In this document: positions 20,853 to 29,384 of the stretch, in pieces
Layout: each line of letters opens with the position of its first letter
Position numbering within the stretch: the stretch's first letter is position 1
Assembly: GCA_963724195.1 (NCBI GenBank)
Contig: CAVRTQ010000012.1
Location: forward strand, 124,001-188,000
Source: Solirubrobacter sp963724195
Lineage (GTDB): Bacteria > Actinomycetota > Thermoleophilia > Solirubrobacterales > Solirubrobacteraceae
Direction of reading: 5' to 3'
Length of the DNA stretch: 64,000 bases
Program-made: the position numbers and the translations under genes
Notes under the pieces: generated by a model
The model's input: only the letters and a program-made list of their open reading frames with translations
Told to the model about the DNA's origin: nothing
The model's database searches: none

Positions 20853-21476
20853 GTGCTCATACGGACGACGATCGGCCTCGGTGCCGCCGCCGCGGGCCTC
20901 ACGGCCCTGACCTACGGGATCGCCCAGGCGATCGAGAACGGCAGCTGCGGGGTGGACGAGTACGGGAACGTGCTCGGCGCGCCGTGTCCGGATGGCTTCG
21001 GCCCGATGATCGCGCTGATGGTCCTCGGCACGTTCGTGGCGCTCGCCGGCGCCGCACTCGCCAGCTCGCTCGTGCGCTTCATCTTGCCGATCATCGTCGC
21101 CGTCTGCGCGGGTGTCGTGCTCGGCTTCCTCGACGTCCACGAGACGGATACACGGCCGGGGCTCGAGATCATCGCGGTCGTCGCCGCCCCGATGGTGCTG
21201 TTCACCGTCCCGTTCGTCGGCAAGCGCCGCGAGCGCGGGTTCCTGGTGCAGCCCCAGGTGCACACCGCCACCTTCGGCGGACCGCCACCACCGGAGCCCG
21301 TCGCCGCGGAGCCGACGTTCACCGCCCCGGCGCCGCAGTGGCAGCACAAGCACACGCCCGGCGACCCGGAGGCGATCGCGGCCCGCCTGCGCCAGCTCGA
21401 CCAGCTCAAGGAGGCCGGGCTGCTCGACGACGCCGCCTACGCCGAGCAGCGCAAGCGCATCCTGGCGGAGCTCTGA
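20853..21476 (+). CDS. Membrane protein with C-terminal SHOCT domain
   Basis: The 207-residue product (GTG 20853; ATG 20787 is an alternative) has four hydrophobic segments within residues 5-120, a Pro-rich linker (GGPPPPEPVAAEPTF) and a C-terminal SHOCT motif (EAIAARLRQLDQLKEAGLLDDAAYAEQRKRILAEL read across residues 173-207). SHOCT is a short helical oligomerisation module. It overlaps the next gene by one base (TGATG) and they are probably co-expressed. No enzymatic residues are seen. Confidence 0.72.
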   Translation: MLIRTTIGLGAAAAGLTALTYGIAQAIENGSCGVDEYGNVLGAPCPDGFGPMIALMVLGTFVALAGAALASSLVRFILPIIVAVCAGVVLGFLDVHETDTRPGLEIIAVVAAPMVLFTVPFVGKRRERGFLVQPQVHTATFGGPPPPEPVAAEPTFTAPAPQWQHKHTPGDPEAIAARLRQLDQLKEAGLLDDAAYAEQRKRILAEL

Positions 21477-22459
21477 TGCGCGCGCTCACCGTCTTCTTCG
21501 CCCTGCTGGCGACGCTCGCCGGCGCCTACGCCGGCTTCTACGTCATGCGCGAGCTCGGCCCTGACGACCTCACCGGCCAGTACGGCCGCGGCGACGCCGT
21601 GATCGAGGGCAACCTGATGCAGAGCGAGAACTTCGTCCGCGTCGTCGAGGCGCTCGAGCGCGAGCTCGGGTCCGACGGCCGCCTCCAGAGCCTGAACGTC
21701 GAGCTGCTGGAGGCCGACGCGACGGCCACCGTGGGCGACCGCATGGTCCGCGTGGAGATCGACGCGGGCGGCCGCTCGCAGCAGCGCGACATCGGCGACG
21801 CGACACCCGCCGGCACGCTGCCGGTGTCCAAGCTCGACCCCCGCGCGGTGGACCGGATCACCAAGGCCGCGATGCAGGAGACCGGCTCCCCCGTGGAGAG
21901 CCTCGCGCTCTACGGCGGCAACCGCCAGTGGACGGCCAACATGCTGCGCGGCGAACCCGACAGCTTCATCGCGAACCTCAACGGCAAGGGCCTGCGCCTG
22001 TCGGGCGAGGAGAACCCCGAGCCGGCCGGCGCCGAATCGGACTCGCTGTTCCGGGCGAAGAACCTCCAGCTCGTACTGGACGCGGTCGCGAAGGAGGGCA
22101 CCCGCGTGCTCGACCTCACGGTGTGGCCGGAGCGCGCCTCGGTCAAGGTCGAGAAGGACGGCCGGGCCGTCAGCCTCAACTTCGGCTACGACGCCGAGTT
22201 GACGAGCCGGGACGTGAGCTCACTCAGCGGGCCCAGCGACACGATCCCCCTCAAGCGCATCGACGCCAAGGCGTTGGAACGCATGGCCAAGAGCAAGTAC
22301 GTGAAGGGCCTCAAGAACGCGAAGTACGCGATCCTGCGGCCCCAGGGCGTGTTCGAGGACGCGCCGCAGTGGCTCCTGTACCTGCCCGAGGGCAGCGACC
22401 CGCCGTACGTGACCGCGAACCTCAAGGGCCGCGGCCTGTCCTGGCCCGGGCGCGGGTAG
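21476..22459 (+). CDS. Membrane-anchored or secreted protein of unknown function
   Basis: The 327-residue protein starts with a hydrophobic segment (RALTVFFALLATLAGAYAGFY) that is either a signal peptide or a single anchor. The rest is soluble and mixed alpha/beta, with two regions that resemble each other: LPVSKLDPRAVDRITKAAMQETG...FIANLNGKGLRLSG and IPLKRIDAKALERMAKSKYVKG...VTANLKGRGLSWPG. This suggests two copies of a domain of about 130 residues. I do not recognise a family. Its ATG overlaps the SHOCT gene stop, so both may belong to one envelope complex. Confidence 0.65.
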   Translation: MRALTVFFALLATLAGAYAGFYVMRELGPDDLTGQYGRGDAVIEGNLMQSENFVRVVEALERELGSDGRLQSLNVELLEADATATVGDRMVRVEIDAGGRSQQRDIGDATPAGTLPVSKLDPRAVDRITKAAMQETGSPVESLALYGGNRQWTANMLRGEPDSFIANLNGKGLRLSGEENPEPAGAESDSLFRAKNLQLVLDAVAKEGTRVLDLTVWPERASVKVEKDGRAVSLNFGYDAELTSRDVSSLSGPSDTIPLKRIDAKALERMAKSKYVKGLKNAKYAILRPQGVFEDAPQWLLYLPEGSDPPYVTANLKGRGLSWPGRG

Positions 22460-22469
22460 TCAACGCACC

Positions 22470-22688
22470 ATGGATGAGCACAAGGGCGAATGGGCCGAGG
22501 TGGCCGAAGAGGGCATCGCGCCGACCGACGATGACGACGGCACGACCGGCCGCACCACCGGCGACGACTCCCCGGCGACGGCCGAGGGCATCGACCTCGA
22601 AGCCGGGGACGAGGCCGACGCGACCACGATCGGCAACGCGGACCCGACGCCGGAAGGCGAAGAGCCCGACCTCAGAGACGTAACGTAA
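22470..22688 (+). CDS. Small acidic protein, hypothetical
   Basis: A 72-residue frame starting MDEHKGEWAEVAEEG is extremely acidic (about 24 Asp/Glu) and rich in Thr/Gly/Ala, without hydrophobic segments, so it is probably disordered. It follows the preceding gene by 10 bases and ends 3 bases before the convergent phosphoesterase gene. There is no recognisable family; coding potential is supported mainly by position and composition. Confidence 0.45.
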   Translation: MDEHKGEWAEVAEEGIAPTDDDDGTTGRTTGDDSPATAEGIDLEAGDEADATTIGNADPTPEGEEPDLRDVT

Positions 22689-22691
22689 GCC

Positions 22692-23501
22692 CTAGTGGAC
22701 TTCTGACGGGACGCGCCGGCGATCGCCGGACATCTCGAACACCCAGAAGTCCTCGCCCATGACGGGCACGCTGACGTTGTAGACCGGCACCTCGCCCAGC
22801 CGGCCCTCGAACGTGCCCGCGTGGGCGTGCCCGTGCAGGACCATGTCCGGGTTGTGCTCGAGCAGCGGCGGCGCGAGCCGGTCGGTGCCGAGGAACGTCC
22901 AGATCGTCTCGCGCTCGCCCACGAGCGTCTCGGTGGTCGGCGCGTAGTGCATGAGCACGATCCGGAAGGGACACATCTGGATCGCGCGCAGCCCCTCGTC
23001 GAGCGCCTCGGCCTCGATCACGCTCTCGCGGTACACGCCGCGCAGCGACGGCTCGCCGAAATCCGGGAGGTGCGTGCCCGGGAACCCACCCATGAACCCC
23101 TTCACGCCCGCGATCCCGAGCTGCGTGCCGCAGAGGTCGATCACCTCGTGCGAGTGATCCTTGTCGAGGACGACGACGCCGGCGGCCTGCAGCACCGCCT
23201 TGAGCTCGTCGGCGCGGTTGACGTGCCAGTCGTGGTTGCCGAGCACGGTCAGGACGGGCACGCCGACGTCGCGCACGGCGTCGGCGACGATCTGCGCCTG
23301 CTCGGGCTCACCGTGCGTGGTGAGGTCGCCGGCGAGCAGGATCACGTCCACCCTGTCCTCCAGCGCGGCGAAGGTCGCGTTCGCCCGCTCCTGGTCGTCG
23401 GAGCGCTCGCCGTAGTGCATGTCACCGGCGGCGGCGATCCGGATCCGGCATTCGTCCCGCCGCTCGGCCGGCCGTCCGTCCGTCGTGATCGTCGAGCTCA
23501 T
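22692..23501 (-). CDS. Calcineurin-like metallophosphoesterase
   Basis: The 269-residue protein has the five metallophosphoesterase blocks: AAAGDMHYG (the D-x-H block), ILLAGDLTTHG, TVLGNHDWH, VLMHYAP and LHGHAHAG. These residues bind two metals. Family members hydrolyse phosphomono- or diesters, including cyclic nucleotides; the substrate here is unknown. Start ATG 23501 faces the nucleotidyltransferase gene at 23547 with a 45-base divergent gap. Length is typical for the family. Confidence 0.87.
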   Translation of the reverse strand: MSSTITTDGRPAERRDECRIRIAAAGDMHYGERSDDQERANATFAALEDRVDVILLAGDLTTHGEPEQAQIVADAVRDVGVPVLTVLGNHDWHVNRADELKAVLQAAGVVVLDKDHSHEVIDLCGTQLGIAGVKGFMGGFPGTHLPDFGEPSLRGVYRESVIEAEALDEGLRAIQMCPFRIVLMHYAPTTETLVGERETIWTFLGTDRLAPPLLEHNPDMVLHGHAHAGTFEGRLGEVPVYNVSVPVMGEDFWVFEMSGDRRRVPSEVH

Positions 23502-23546
23502 ATGCAAAACGGCTACCCGATCCGGCGCGCCGGGTAGCCCGTTCAC

Positions 23547-24188
23547 ATGGCCACGGATGAGCAGAGCCCGTTCTCGGAGCTCGAGGACTCGCTGAAGAAG
23601 TCCGCCGCTGCCCTGCGCGGGGCCGACGTGCCGTTCCTGCTCGGGGGGAGCCTCGCGAGCTGGGCGCGCGGCGGCCCGGAGACGCGCCACGACCTCGACC
23701 TGATGATCAGGCCCGAGGACGTCGAGCGCGCGGTCGCGGCGCTGGAAGCGGCCGGCATGCGCTTCGAGGACCCGCCCGAGGAGTGGCTGGTGAAGGTGTG
23801 GGACGGCGACATCCTCGTCGATCTGATCCACCATCCGAAGGGCACGCGGGTCGATGACGCCCTGATCGAGCGCGGAGAGGTAATGTCCGTACTTGGCATG
23901 GAAATGCGCGTGATGGCGCTCGAGGACGTGCTCGTGACGAAACTCATGGCGTTGGATGAGCATGCGCTGCGTTACGAGTCGTTGCTGGCCATCTCGCGTG
24001 CACTGCGCGAGCGCATCGATTGGGACGACGTCCGCTCCCGCACCCAGGAGTCCACCTGGGCCCGGGCATACTTCGTCATGTTGGAAGGCCTCGGCATCCT
24101 GGCCGAGGCGAGTCCGTCAACCGGTGGTCACGAGACCCGCGTGCGCGTGTTGACGCCTCGCGGTTCCGCCGCCGCAAACGTAGGGTAG
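23547..24188 (+). CDS. Nucleotidyltransferase-fold protein
   Basis: The 213-residue product has the minimal nucleotidyltransferase signature: FLLGGSLASWARGG, then RHDLDLMI (the GS...D-x-D pattern), and a third acidic residue in ILVDLIHHP. Related proteins include toxin-antitoxin nucleotidyltransferases (AbiEii/MNT-like) and DUF6036-like proteins. No partner antitoxin gene is adjacent, so a toxin role is not supported. The C-terminal part is helical (EDVLVTKLMALDEHALRYES). The next gene follows 11 bases downstream. Confidence 0.75.
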   Translation: MATDEQSPFSELEDSLKKSAAALRGADVPFLLGGSLASWARGGPETRHDLDLMIRPEDVERAVAALEAAGMRFEDPPEEWLVKVWDGDILVDLIHHPKGTRVDDALIERGEVMSVLGMEMRVMALEDVLVTKLMALDEHALRYESLLAISRALRERIDWDDVRSRTQESTWARAYFVMLEGLGILAEASPSTGGHETRVRVLTPRGSAAANVG

Positions 24189-24199
24189 GCGCGCAACAT

Positions 24200-25324
24200 A
24201 TGGCCGAACCGATCACGCAGGCCCGCCTCCGGGCACTCTCCGCCGTGCACCCTGACCAGGGTCGCGTGCTGTCCGTGTTCCTGAATCTGGACCCGACCTC
24301 GTTCGCCACGCCCGCGGCACGATCTTCCGCCATCACCTCGGTGATGACCGCCGCGGCACACAAGGTCGACGAGAGCGAAGGGCTCTCGCACGACGAACGC
24401 ATCGGGTTGCGGAACGACGTCGAGCGCGTGCGCGGCGTCCTGGAGGGCTCGGACATCGCGCAGAACGGCACGCGTGCCGTCGCGGTCTACGCGTGCGGAA
24501 CCGAGGGTCTGCTCGAGGTCGTCAAGCTCCGCCGGCCCGTCACCAACAAGGTGGTGCTCGACCGCACCGCGTTCGTCGAGCCGCTCGTGATGCAGGGCAC
24601 CGACGAGAACTGGATGGTGCTGCTCACGAACCGCCGCGCCGCGCGGCTGTTCTTCGGCCCGGGCGACGCGCTCGAGGAGACCGACCGGCTCGTCGACGAT
24701 GTGCACCAGCAGCACGGCAAGGGCGGCTGGTCGCAGTCCAACTACCAGCGCTCGGTGGACAAGGAGGTCTCCGACCACCTCCAGAACGCCGCCGACCTCG
24801 CGTTCAAGCTCTACAAGGAGCGTGGCGCGGACCGGGTGCTCGTGAGCGTGCCGGCCGAGCTGCACGCGGAGTTCAAGGGCAAGCTGCACCCGTACCTGAT
24901 CGAGCGTGCCGCCGGCAAGATCTCGGTCGACGTGGAGAACGCGTCGCTCGATGACGTGCGCGCGGCCGCGCGGCCGGAGATCACGGCCCACGTCATGCGC
25001 TCCGAGCGCGAGGCGCTGGACCGCCTGCAGGCCGGCGTCGGCAGCGGCGGCCGCGGCGCGGCGGGCATCGCCGAGGTGCTGGACGCCCTGAACCAGGCGC
25101 GCGTGGAGACGCTGCTGATCGCGGAGAACTTCCAGATCCCCGGCCGCATCGACTTCCAGGCCGGGCTGCTGCTGCCCGAGGGCCGCGACGAGGGCGAGCC
25201 GGTGGACAACATCGTCGAGCCGGCGATCGAGAAGGCGATCGAGCAGTCCGCCACCGCCATGGTCGTCCGCCACCACACCGACCTGGACGAGATCGGCGGC
25301 ATCGGGGCGGTACTGCGCTTTTGA
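24200..25324 (+). CDS. Vms1/eRF1-like (baeRF/VLRF1) family protein, candidate peptidyl-tRNA hydrolase
   Basis: The 374-residue protein has an N-terminal domain (SVFLNLDPTS), a catalytic-loop candidate KGGWSQSNYQRS with GGWSQ at 175-179, and a C-terminal eRF1 domain 3-like part (LLIAENFQIPGRID, HHTDLDEIGGIGAVLRF). The loop matches the GG-x-S-Q arrangement of VLRF1 domains, where the Gln releases nascent chains from tRNA as in eRF1 GGQ and yeast Vms1. Bacterial relatives (baeRF) are proposed to work in ribosome rescue; activity here is inference. ATG 24200 is 11 bases after the nucleotidyltransferase gene; its stop overlaps the next start (TGATG). Confidence 0.7.
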   Translation: MAEPITQARLRALSAVHPDQGRVLSVFLNLDPTSFATPAARSSAITSVMTAAAHKVDESEGLSHDERIGLRNDVERVRGVLEGSDIAQNGTRAVAVYACGTEGLLEVVKLRRPVTNKVVLDRTAFVEPLVMQGTDENWMVLLTNRRAARLFFGPGDALEETDRLVDDVHQQHGKGGWSQSNYQRSVDKEVSDHLQNAADLAFKLYKERGADRVLVSVPAELHAEFKGKLHPYLIERAAGKISVDVENASLDDVRAAARPEITAHVMRSEREALDRLQAGVGSGGRGAAGIAEVLDALNQARVETLLIAENFQIPGRIDFQAGLLLPEGRDEGEPVDNIVEPAIEKAIEQSATAMVVRHHTDLDEIGGIGAVLRF

Positions 25325-26131
25325 TGGAGGTTGCCGTTCTAGGCACGGGCATCATGGGCGCGCCGATGGCGCGCAACCTCGCGTCCGCGGGGCATGAGGT
25401 CCGTGCCTGGAACCGGACCGCTGCCAAGGCCGAGGGGCTGGGCGCCACGGTGGCGGCCAGCCCGGTCGAGGCGGTCGAAGGCGCCGAGGTGATCATCACG
25501 ATGCTCGCCGACGGGCCGACCGTCGCCGCCGTGATGGACGACGTCACGCTGGCCGACGACGTCATCTGGTGGCAGGCGAGCACCGTCGGCGTCGAGTGGG
25601 TGACGAAGTTCGCGCCGCACGTGGACGGGCCCGTGATGGGCACGCGCCAGCCCGCCGAGGAGGGCAAGCTCACCGTGCTGGCGTCCGGGCCCGGGCGCGA
25701 GCGGCTGGGCGAGATCTTCGCGCCGGTGTCCGCGAAGGTCATCGACCTGGGCGAGGAGATCGGCGCCGGCCAGCGGATGAAGCTCGTCGGCAACTCGTGG
25801 GTGCTCGGGCTGGTCGAGGCGCTGGCGGAGACGATCGCGCTCGCCGAGCAGCTCGGGGTGGACCCGAAGGACTTCCTGGCGATGATCGAGGGCGGCCTGA
25901 TGTACACGCCCTACGCCAAGATCAAGGGCGAGGCGATGATCGCGCGCGAGTTCCCGCCGAGCTTCCCGCTCGCCTTGGCGGCGAAGGACGCCGGCCTGAT
26001 CGCCGAGGCCGCGCCGAACCTCCCACTGGCCGAAGCTCGTCCGCGACCAGATGCTCAAGGTCGTGGACGCCGGGCACGGTGACGACGACATGTCGGCCAC
26101 AATCAGGGCCCTATGGCAAGCGCCCTCGTAA
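25324..26131 (+). CDS. NAD-binding beta-hydroxyacid dehydrogenase (3-hydroxyisobutyrate dehydrogenase-like), one frameshift
   Basis: The product starts EVAVLGTGIMGAPMARNLASAGH, the Rossmann GxGxxG of the beta-hydroxyacid dehydrogenase family. It continues with the substrate loop (GPVMGTRQPAEEGKLTVLASG) and the catalytic-Lys helix (GQRMKLVGNSWV). The frame breaks at 26032 (one extra G); removing it gives LAKLVRDQMLKVVDAGHGDDDMSA and an end at 26131, 268 residues, the family norm. Possible substrates are 3-hydroxyisobutyrate, tartronate semialdehyde or succinic semialdehyde. It overlaps the Vms1-like gene (TGATG) and the pncA gene (19 bases). Confidence 0.85.
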
Positions 26132-26652
26132 TCGTCGACTTCCAGAACGACTTCACGCCGGGCGGCGCCTTGGCCGTCCCGCACGGCGACGAGATCGCCG
26201 ACCGGATCAACGCGCTGGCGGCGTCCGGCGACTTCGAGCTCGTCGTGGCCACGCGCGACTGGCATCCCGCCGACCACAACTCCTTCGCCGAGCAGGGCGG
26301 GCCGTGGCCCGTGCACTGCGTCGCGGGCACGCACGGCGCGCAGCTGCATCCCGCCCTCGTGCAGCTGCCGATCGACGTCATCGTCGACAAGGGCCAGGCG
26401 TCCGGCACCGACGGCTACAGCGGCTTCGAGGGCACCGACCTCGAGGAGCTCCTGCGCGAGCGCGGGATCACGCAGATCACGGTCGTGGGCTTGGCGACGG
26501 ACTACTGCGTCAAGAACACGGCGCTGGACGCGTTGCGCGCCGGCTTCCAGGTCACCGTCGACCACACCGCCGTCCGCGGCGTCGAGGTCGAGGCGGGTGA
26601 TTCCGAGCGCGCGCTGGCCGAGGTCCGCGCCGCCGGCGGCGTGATGGCGTGA
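26113..26652 (+). CDS. pncA: Nicotinamidase
   Basis: The 179-residue isochorismatase-fold enzyme has the nicotinamidase triad: Asp9 (ALVIVDFQNDF), Lys in VIVDKGQASGTD and Cys in GLATDYCVKNTALDA, plus the metal ligands of RDWHPADHNSF. It deamidates nicotinamide to nicotinate for NAD salvage. pncB, the next step, lies 0.7 kb away in the opposite orientation. The gene is sandwiched in overlaps: 19 bases with the dehydrogenase upstream and 4 bases (GTGA) with the PCMT gene downstream. Confidence 0.93.
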   Translation: MASALVIVDFQNDFTPGGALAVPHGDEIADRINALAASGDFELVVATRDWHPADHNSFAEQGGPWPVHCVAGTHGAQLHPALVQLPIDVIVDKGQASGTDGYSGFEGTDLEELLRERGITQITVVGLATDYCVKNTALDALRAGFQVTVDHTAVRGVEVEAGDSERALAEVRAAGGVMA

Positions 26653-27249
26653 AACGCGGGCGGGACCGGCTGCTCACCCAGCTGCGCCCGCAGATCGACG
26701 ACGAGCGTGTGTTGCGGGCCATCGCCGCCGTGCCGCGTGACCGCTTCGTCCCGGCCGCGCTGCGGCGGGACGCCTGGGAGAACGTGCCGCTGCCGATCGG
26801 CTCCGAGCAGACGATCTCCCAGCCGTTGGTGGTCGCGCGCATGTGCGAGCTGCTCGAGCTGCGCGGCGCCGAGCGCATCCTCGACATCGGCACCGGCTCG
26901 GGCTACCACGCCGCCGTGCTGGCGCACCTGGGCGCGCACGTCTGGAGCATCGAGCGCCACGCCGCGTTGTCCGCCCAGGCGGCGCGAGAACCTCGCCGCG
27001 GCCGGCATCGGCAACGTGACGCTGCTCGTCGGCGACGGCGCGCGCGGGCTGCCGGAGGAGGCGCCGTTCGACGCGATCAACGTCGCGGCCGCCGCGACCG
27101 CGGTCCCGCCCGCGCTCGAGGAACAGCTCGTCGCGGGCGGGAAGTTGGTCGTGCCGGTCAACGACCGGCTCTACGTGGTCGAGCGGACGCAGCGCGGGCT
27201 CGAGCGCCGGGCGCTCGAGCGGGTGCGCTTCGTCCCGTTGGTCTCCTAG
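26649..27249 (+). CDS. Protein-L-isoaspartate O-methyltransferase-like protein, one frameshift
   Basis: Read across one extra base near 26985, this gives a 199-residue protein. Its N-terminus has the PCMT pattern AIAAVPRDRFVP and ENVPLPIGSEQTISQP. The SAM-binding motif is ILDIGTGSGYHAAVLAHLG, followed by ENLAAAGIGNVTLLVGDGARG and the C-terminal KLVVPVNDRLYVVERT. PCMT repairs isoaspartyl residues in aged proteins. After removing one base the length is 200 codons exactly. It starts at GTG 26649 inside the pncA stop. The family also contains SAM methyltransferases with other substrates. Confidence 0.85.
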
Positions 27250-27326
27250 CGGAACGGCCGCGCGTTGTCCGCGCAGATGATGTTCGCCTTAGGCAGGAAG
27301 TCCTCCTCGTCGCGCCCGTCGAGTCG

Positions 27327-28415
27327 TCAGACGACTTCGAGGCGCGGATTCGGTCGGTGCTCGCGGCCGACCTTCGCCGCCGGCTGCCCGTTGTTGAGCA
27401 CGACGTCGGCCGTGAAGTCGTTCGAGCCGCGGATCAGCGAGGAGCCGACGCCGTAGGAGTCCACCGGGACGCCGGCCGCCTCGAACGCGCGGATCCGGTC
27501 CGCGTTGAAGCCGCCGGAGACGACGATGTGGACGTCCTTGTAGCCGTGGGCGTCCAGCTCGGAGCGCGTGAGCTCGACCAGCTCCGCGGCCACGCCCTTC
27601 GGCGCCTGGTCGCCGTGGAGGCGGCGCAGGGACTCGTCGGCCAGCGTGTTCGAGGTGTCCAGGCGCACGCCCCAGAGGTCCTCGCCGAGCGCGTCGGCGA
27701 CCTCCAGCGCGGTCTTGACGCTGTCGTTCTTGAAGTCCACCAGCACGGTGACGTTCATGTCGCGGCCGAAGCGGTCGGCGAACTTGCGCGCGGCGAGCGC
27801 GGTGTCACCGCCGTAGGCCGCGATCAGCGCGTGCGGGACGGTGCCGACGCCGCGCCCGCCCCACCACGAGGCCTGCGCGTCGGTGGACACGCCGATCGAG
27901 CCGCCGATGTGCGCCGACCAGCCGTCGCCCGTCTGCACGAGCCAGTGGTCGTGACGCGCGGGGAAGTACAGGATCGGCTTGCCGTGGGCGGCCTCGACCA
28001 CCTCGCGCACGTTGCGCATGATCAGCGTGCGGCGCGCCATCACGCCCAGGTAGACCGTCTCGAGGTGGGCGAACTCCGAGTAGTCGCCCTCGATCGTCAT
28101 CACGGTCTCCCAGGGCTCGATCTCGTCGCCCTCGTGCAGCGCCTTGACCTCGAGCTTGTCCCAGCCGTTGATCCAGACGTCGCCCTCGTAGTGCCCCGCG
28201 CCCTGCTTGAGCACCGCGACCGCCTCGTCGACCCCGCCCAGGATCGACTCCTTGCGCTGGAAGACCTGCATCAGCACCCGCGGGTGGTGGTCGTCCGCCT
28301 CCAACAGCTGCTTCGTCAGGTTGAAGTAGGTGTCGGAGTAGTAGCCCTCGCGGATCTTCTCGACCGGCAGCCGGAAGACCGACGGGGGAAGACGGACACG
28401 CTCACGGGTCGCCAT
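27327..28415 (-). CDS. pncB: Nicotinate phosphoribosyltransferase
   Basis: The 362-residue product has the NAPRTase pattern: GYYSDTYFNLTK at the N-terminus, EGDYSEFAHLETVYLG, FPARHDHW, the type-II PRTase phosphate region (VVSGGFNADRIRAFEAAGVPVDSYGVG read in pieces over residues 300-330) and the C-terminal KVGREHRPNPRLE. It makes nicotinate mononucleotide from nicotinate, PRPP and ATP; with pncA it completes the Preiss-Handler entry from nicotinamide. The reading frame is intact although neighbours on both sides carry frameshifts. Convergent with the PCMT gene across a 77-base gap. Confidence 0.92.
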   Translation of the reverse strand: MATRERVRLPPSVFRLPVEKIREGYYSDTYFNLTKQLLEADDHHPRVLMQVFQRKESILGGVDEAVAVLKQGAGHYEGDVWINGWDKLEVKALHEGDEIEPWETVMTIEGDYSEFAHLETVYLGVMARRTLIMRNVREVVEAAHGKPILYFPARHDHWLVQTGDGWSAHIGGSIGVSTDAQASWWGGRGVGTVPHALIAAYGGDTALAARKFADRFGRDMNVTVLVDFKNDSVKTALEVADALGEDLWGVRLDTSNTLADESLRRLHGDQAPKGVAAELVELTRSELDAHGYKDVHIVVSGGFNADRIRAFEAAGVPVDSYGVGSSLIRGSNDFTADVVLNNGQPAAKVGREHRPNPRLEVV

Positions 28416-28496
28416 GACCCAAATAGCCTAGAAGCATCCGCGAAGCGATGATTCAAGCGACCGAAGCAGCCGACGCAGTCGGCTCGCAAGGATCGC

Positions 28497-29322
28497 CTAC
28501 GTGGCTTCGATGACGCCCGTCGCCGTCAGCGCGATCACGAGCGCGCCGAGCGCCACGCGATAGACCACGAAGATCATCGTGGAGTGGTTCGTCGAGCCAC
28601 TTGAGCAGCCACGCGATCGCCGCGTAGCCGACGATGAACGCCGCGAGCGTCGCCAGCGCCGTCTCGACCGCTCCCGCACCGCCCGGATCGCCGATCTTGC
28701 GCATCTCGAACAGGCCGGAGAGCACGACGGCGGGCACCGACAGCAGGAAGGAGTAGCGGGCGGCGGCGGCACGGTCGAAGCCGAAGAACAGGCCGGCGGT
28801 GATCGTCGCGCCCGAGCGCGAGACGCCCGGGATGAGCGCCATGGCCTGCGCGAAGCCGATGACGACGGCGTCGCGGGCCTTGATGTCCTCGAGCTGGCGC
28901 TCGTGCTTGGCCACCTTCTCCGCCAGCAGCAGGACGAGGCCGAGCACGATCAGCGTCGTGCCCACCAGGTAGAGCGAGCGCGCGCCGTCCTCGATCTGGT
29001 CGTTGAACACCAGGCCGAACACGGCGACGGGGAGCGTGCCCAGGCCGATGTACCAGCCCATCCGCGCGTCCAGGGTCCCGCGCAGCTCGGGCTTGAGCCA
29101 CAGGCTGAGGAACCAGGCCCTGGCGATGTTCCACAGGTCCTTGCGGAAATAGAGCAGGACCGCGGCCATCGTTCCGAGTTGGGTGACGGCGGTGAAGGCC
29201 GAGCCGGGATCTTCCCACCCGAGGAGGGCCGGCACGATCAGCAGATGTCCGGAGCTCGAGATCGGCAGGAACTCCGTGAGCCCCTGGACGATGCCGAGGA
29301 CGATGGCTTGAAACGCGTCCAC
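28497..29322 (-). CDS. uppP: Undecaprenyl-diphosphatase (bacitracin-resistance type), one frameshift
   Basis: The 274-residue membrane protein starts MDAFQAIVLGIVQGLTEFLP and has the UppP motifs ISSSGHLLIVP and IPGVSRSGATITAG, which form the active site dephosphorylating undecaprenyl pyrophosphate for peptidoglycan carrier recycling. Eight hydrophobic segments are visible. The frame breaks near 28593 (one extra base); restored, it continues KWLTNHSTMIFVVYRVALG and ends VIEAT, as UppP proteins do, giving 275 codons exactly. Without repair the frame would run to 28453 with a basic, non-membrane tail. Confidence 0.92.
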
Positions 29323-29384
29323 GGCGGCGGCAGGTTAGCGAGCGTGGCCACCCGCAGGCTGACCGGATGGGTAGCGTGCGGGAC

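Noticed and set aside
23547..24188. Toxin-antitoxin system based on the nucleotidyltransferase fold
   Set aside because: No antitoxin-like partner (HEPN or AbiEi) is adjacent; both neighbours are ordinary enzymes.
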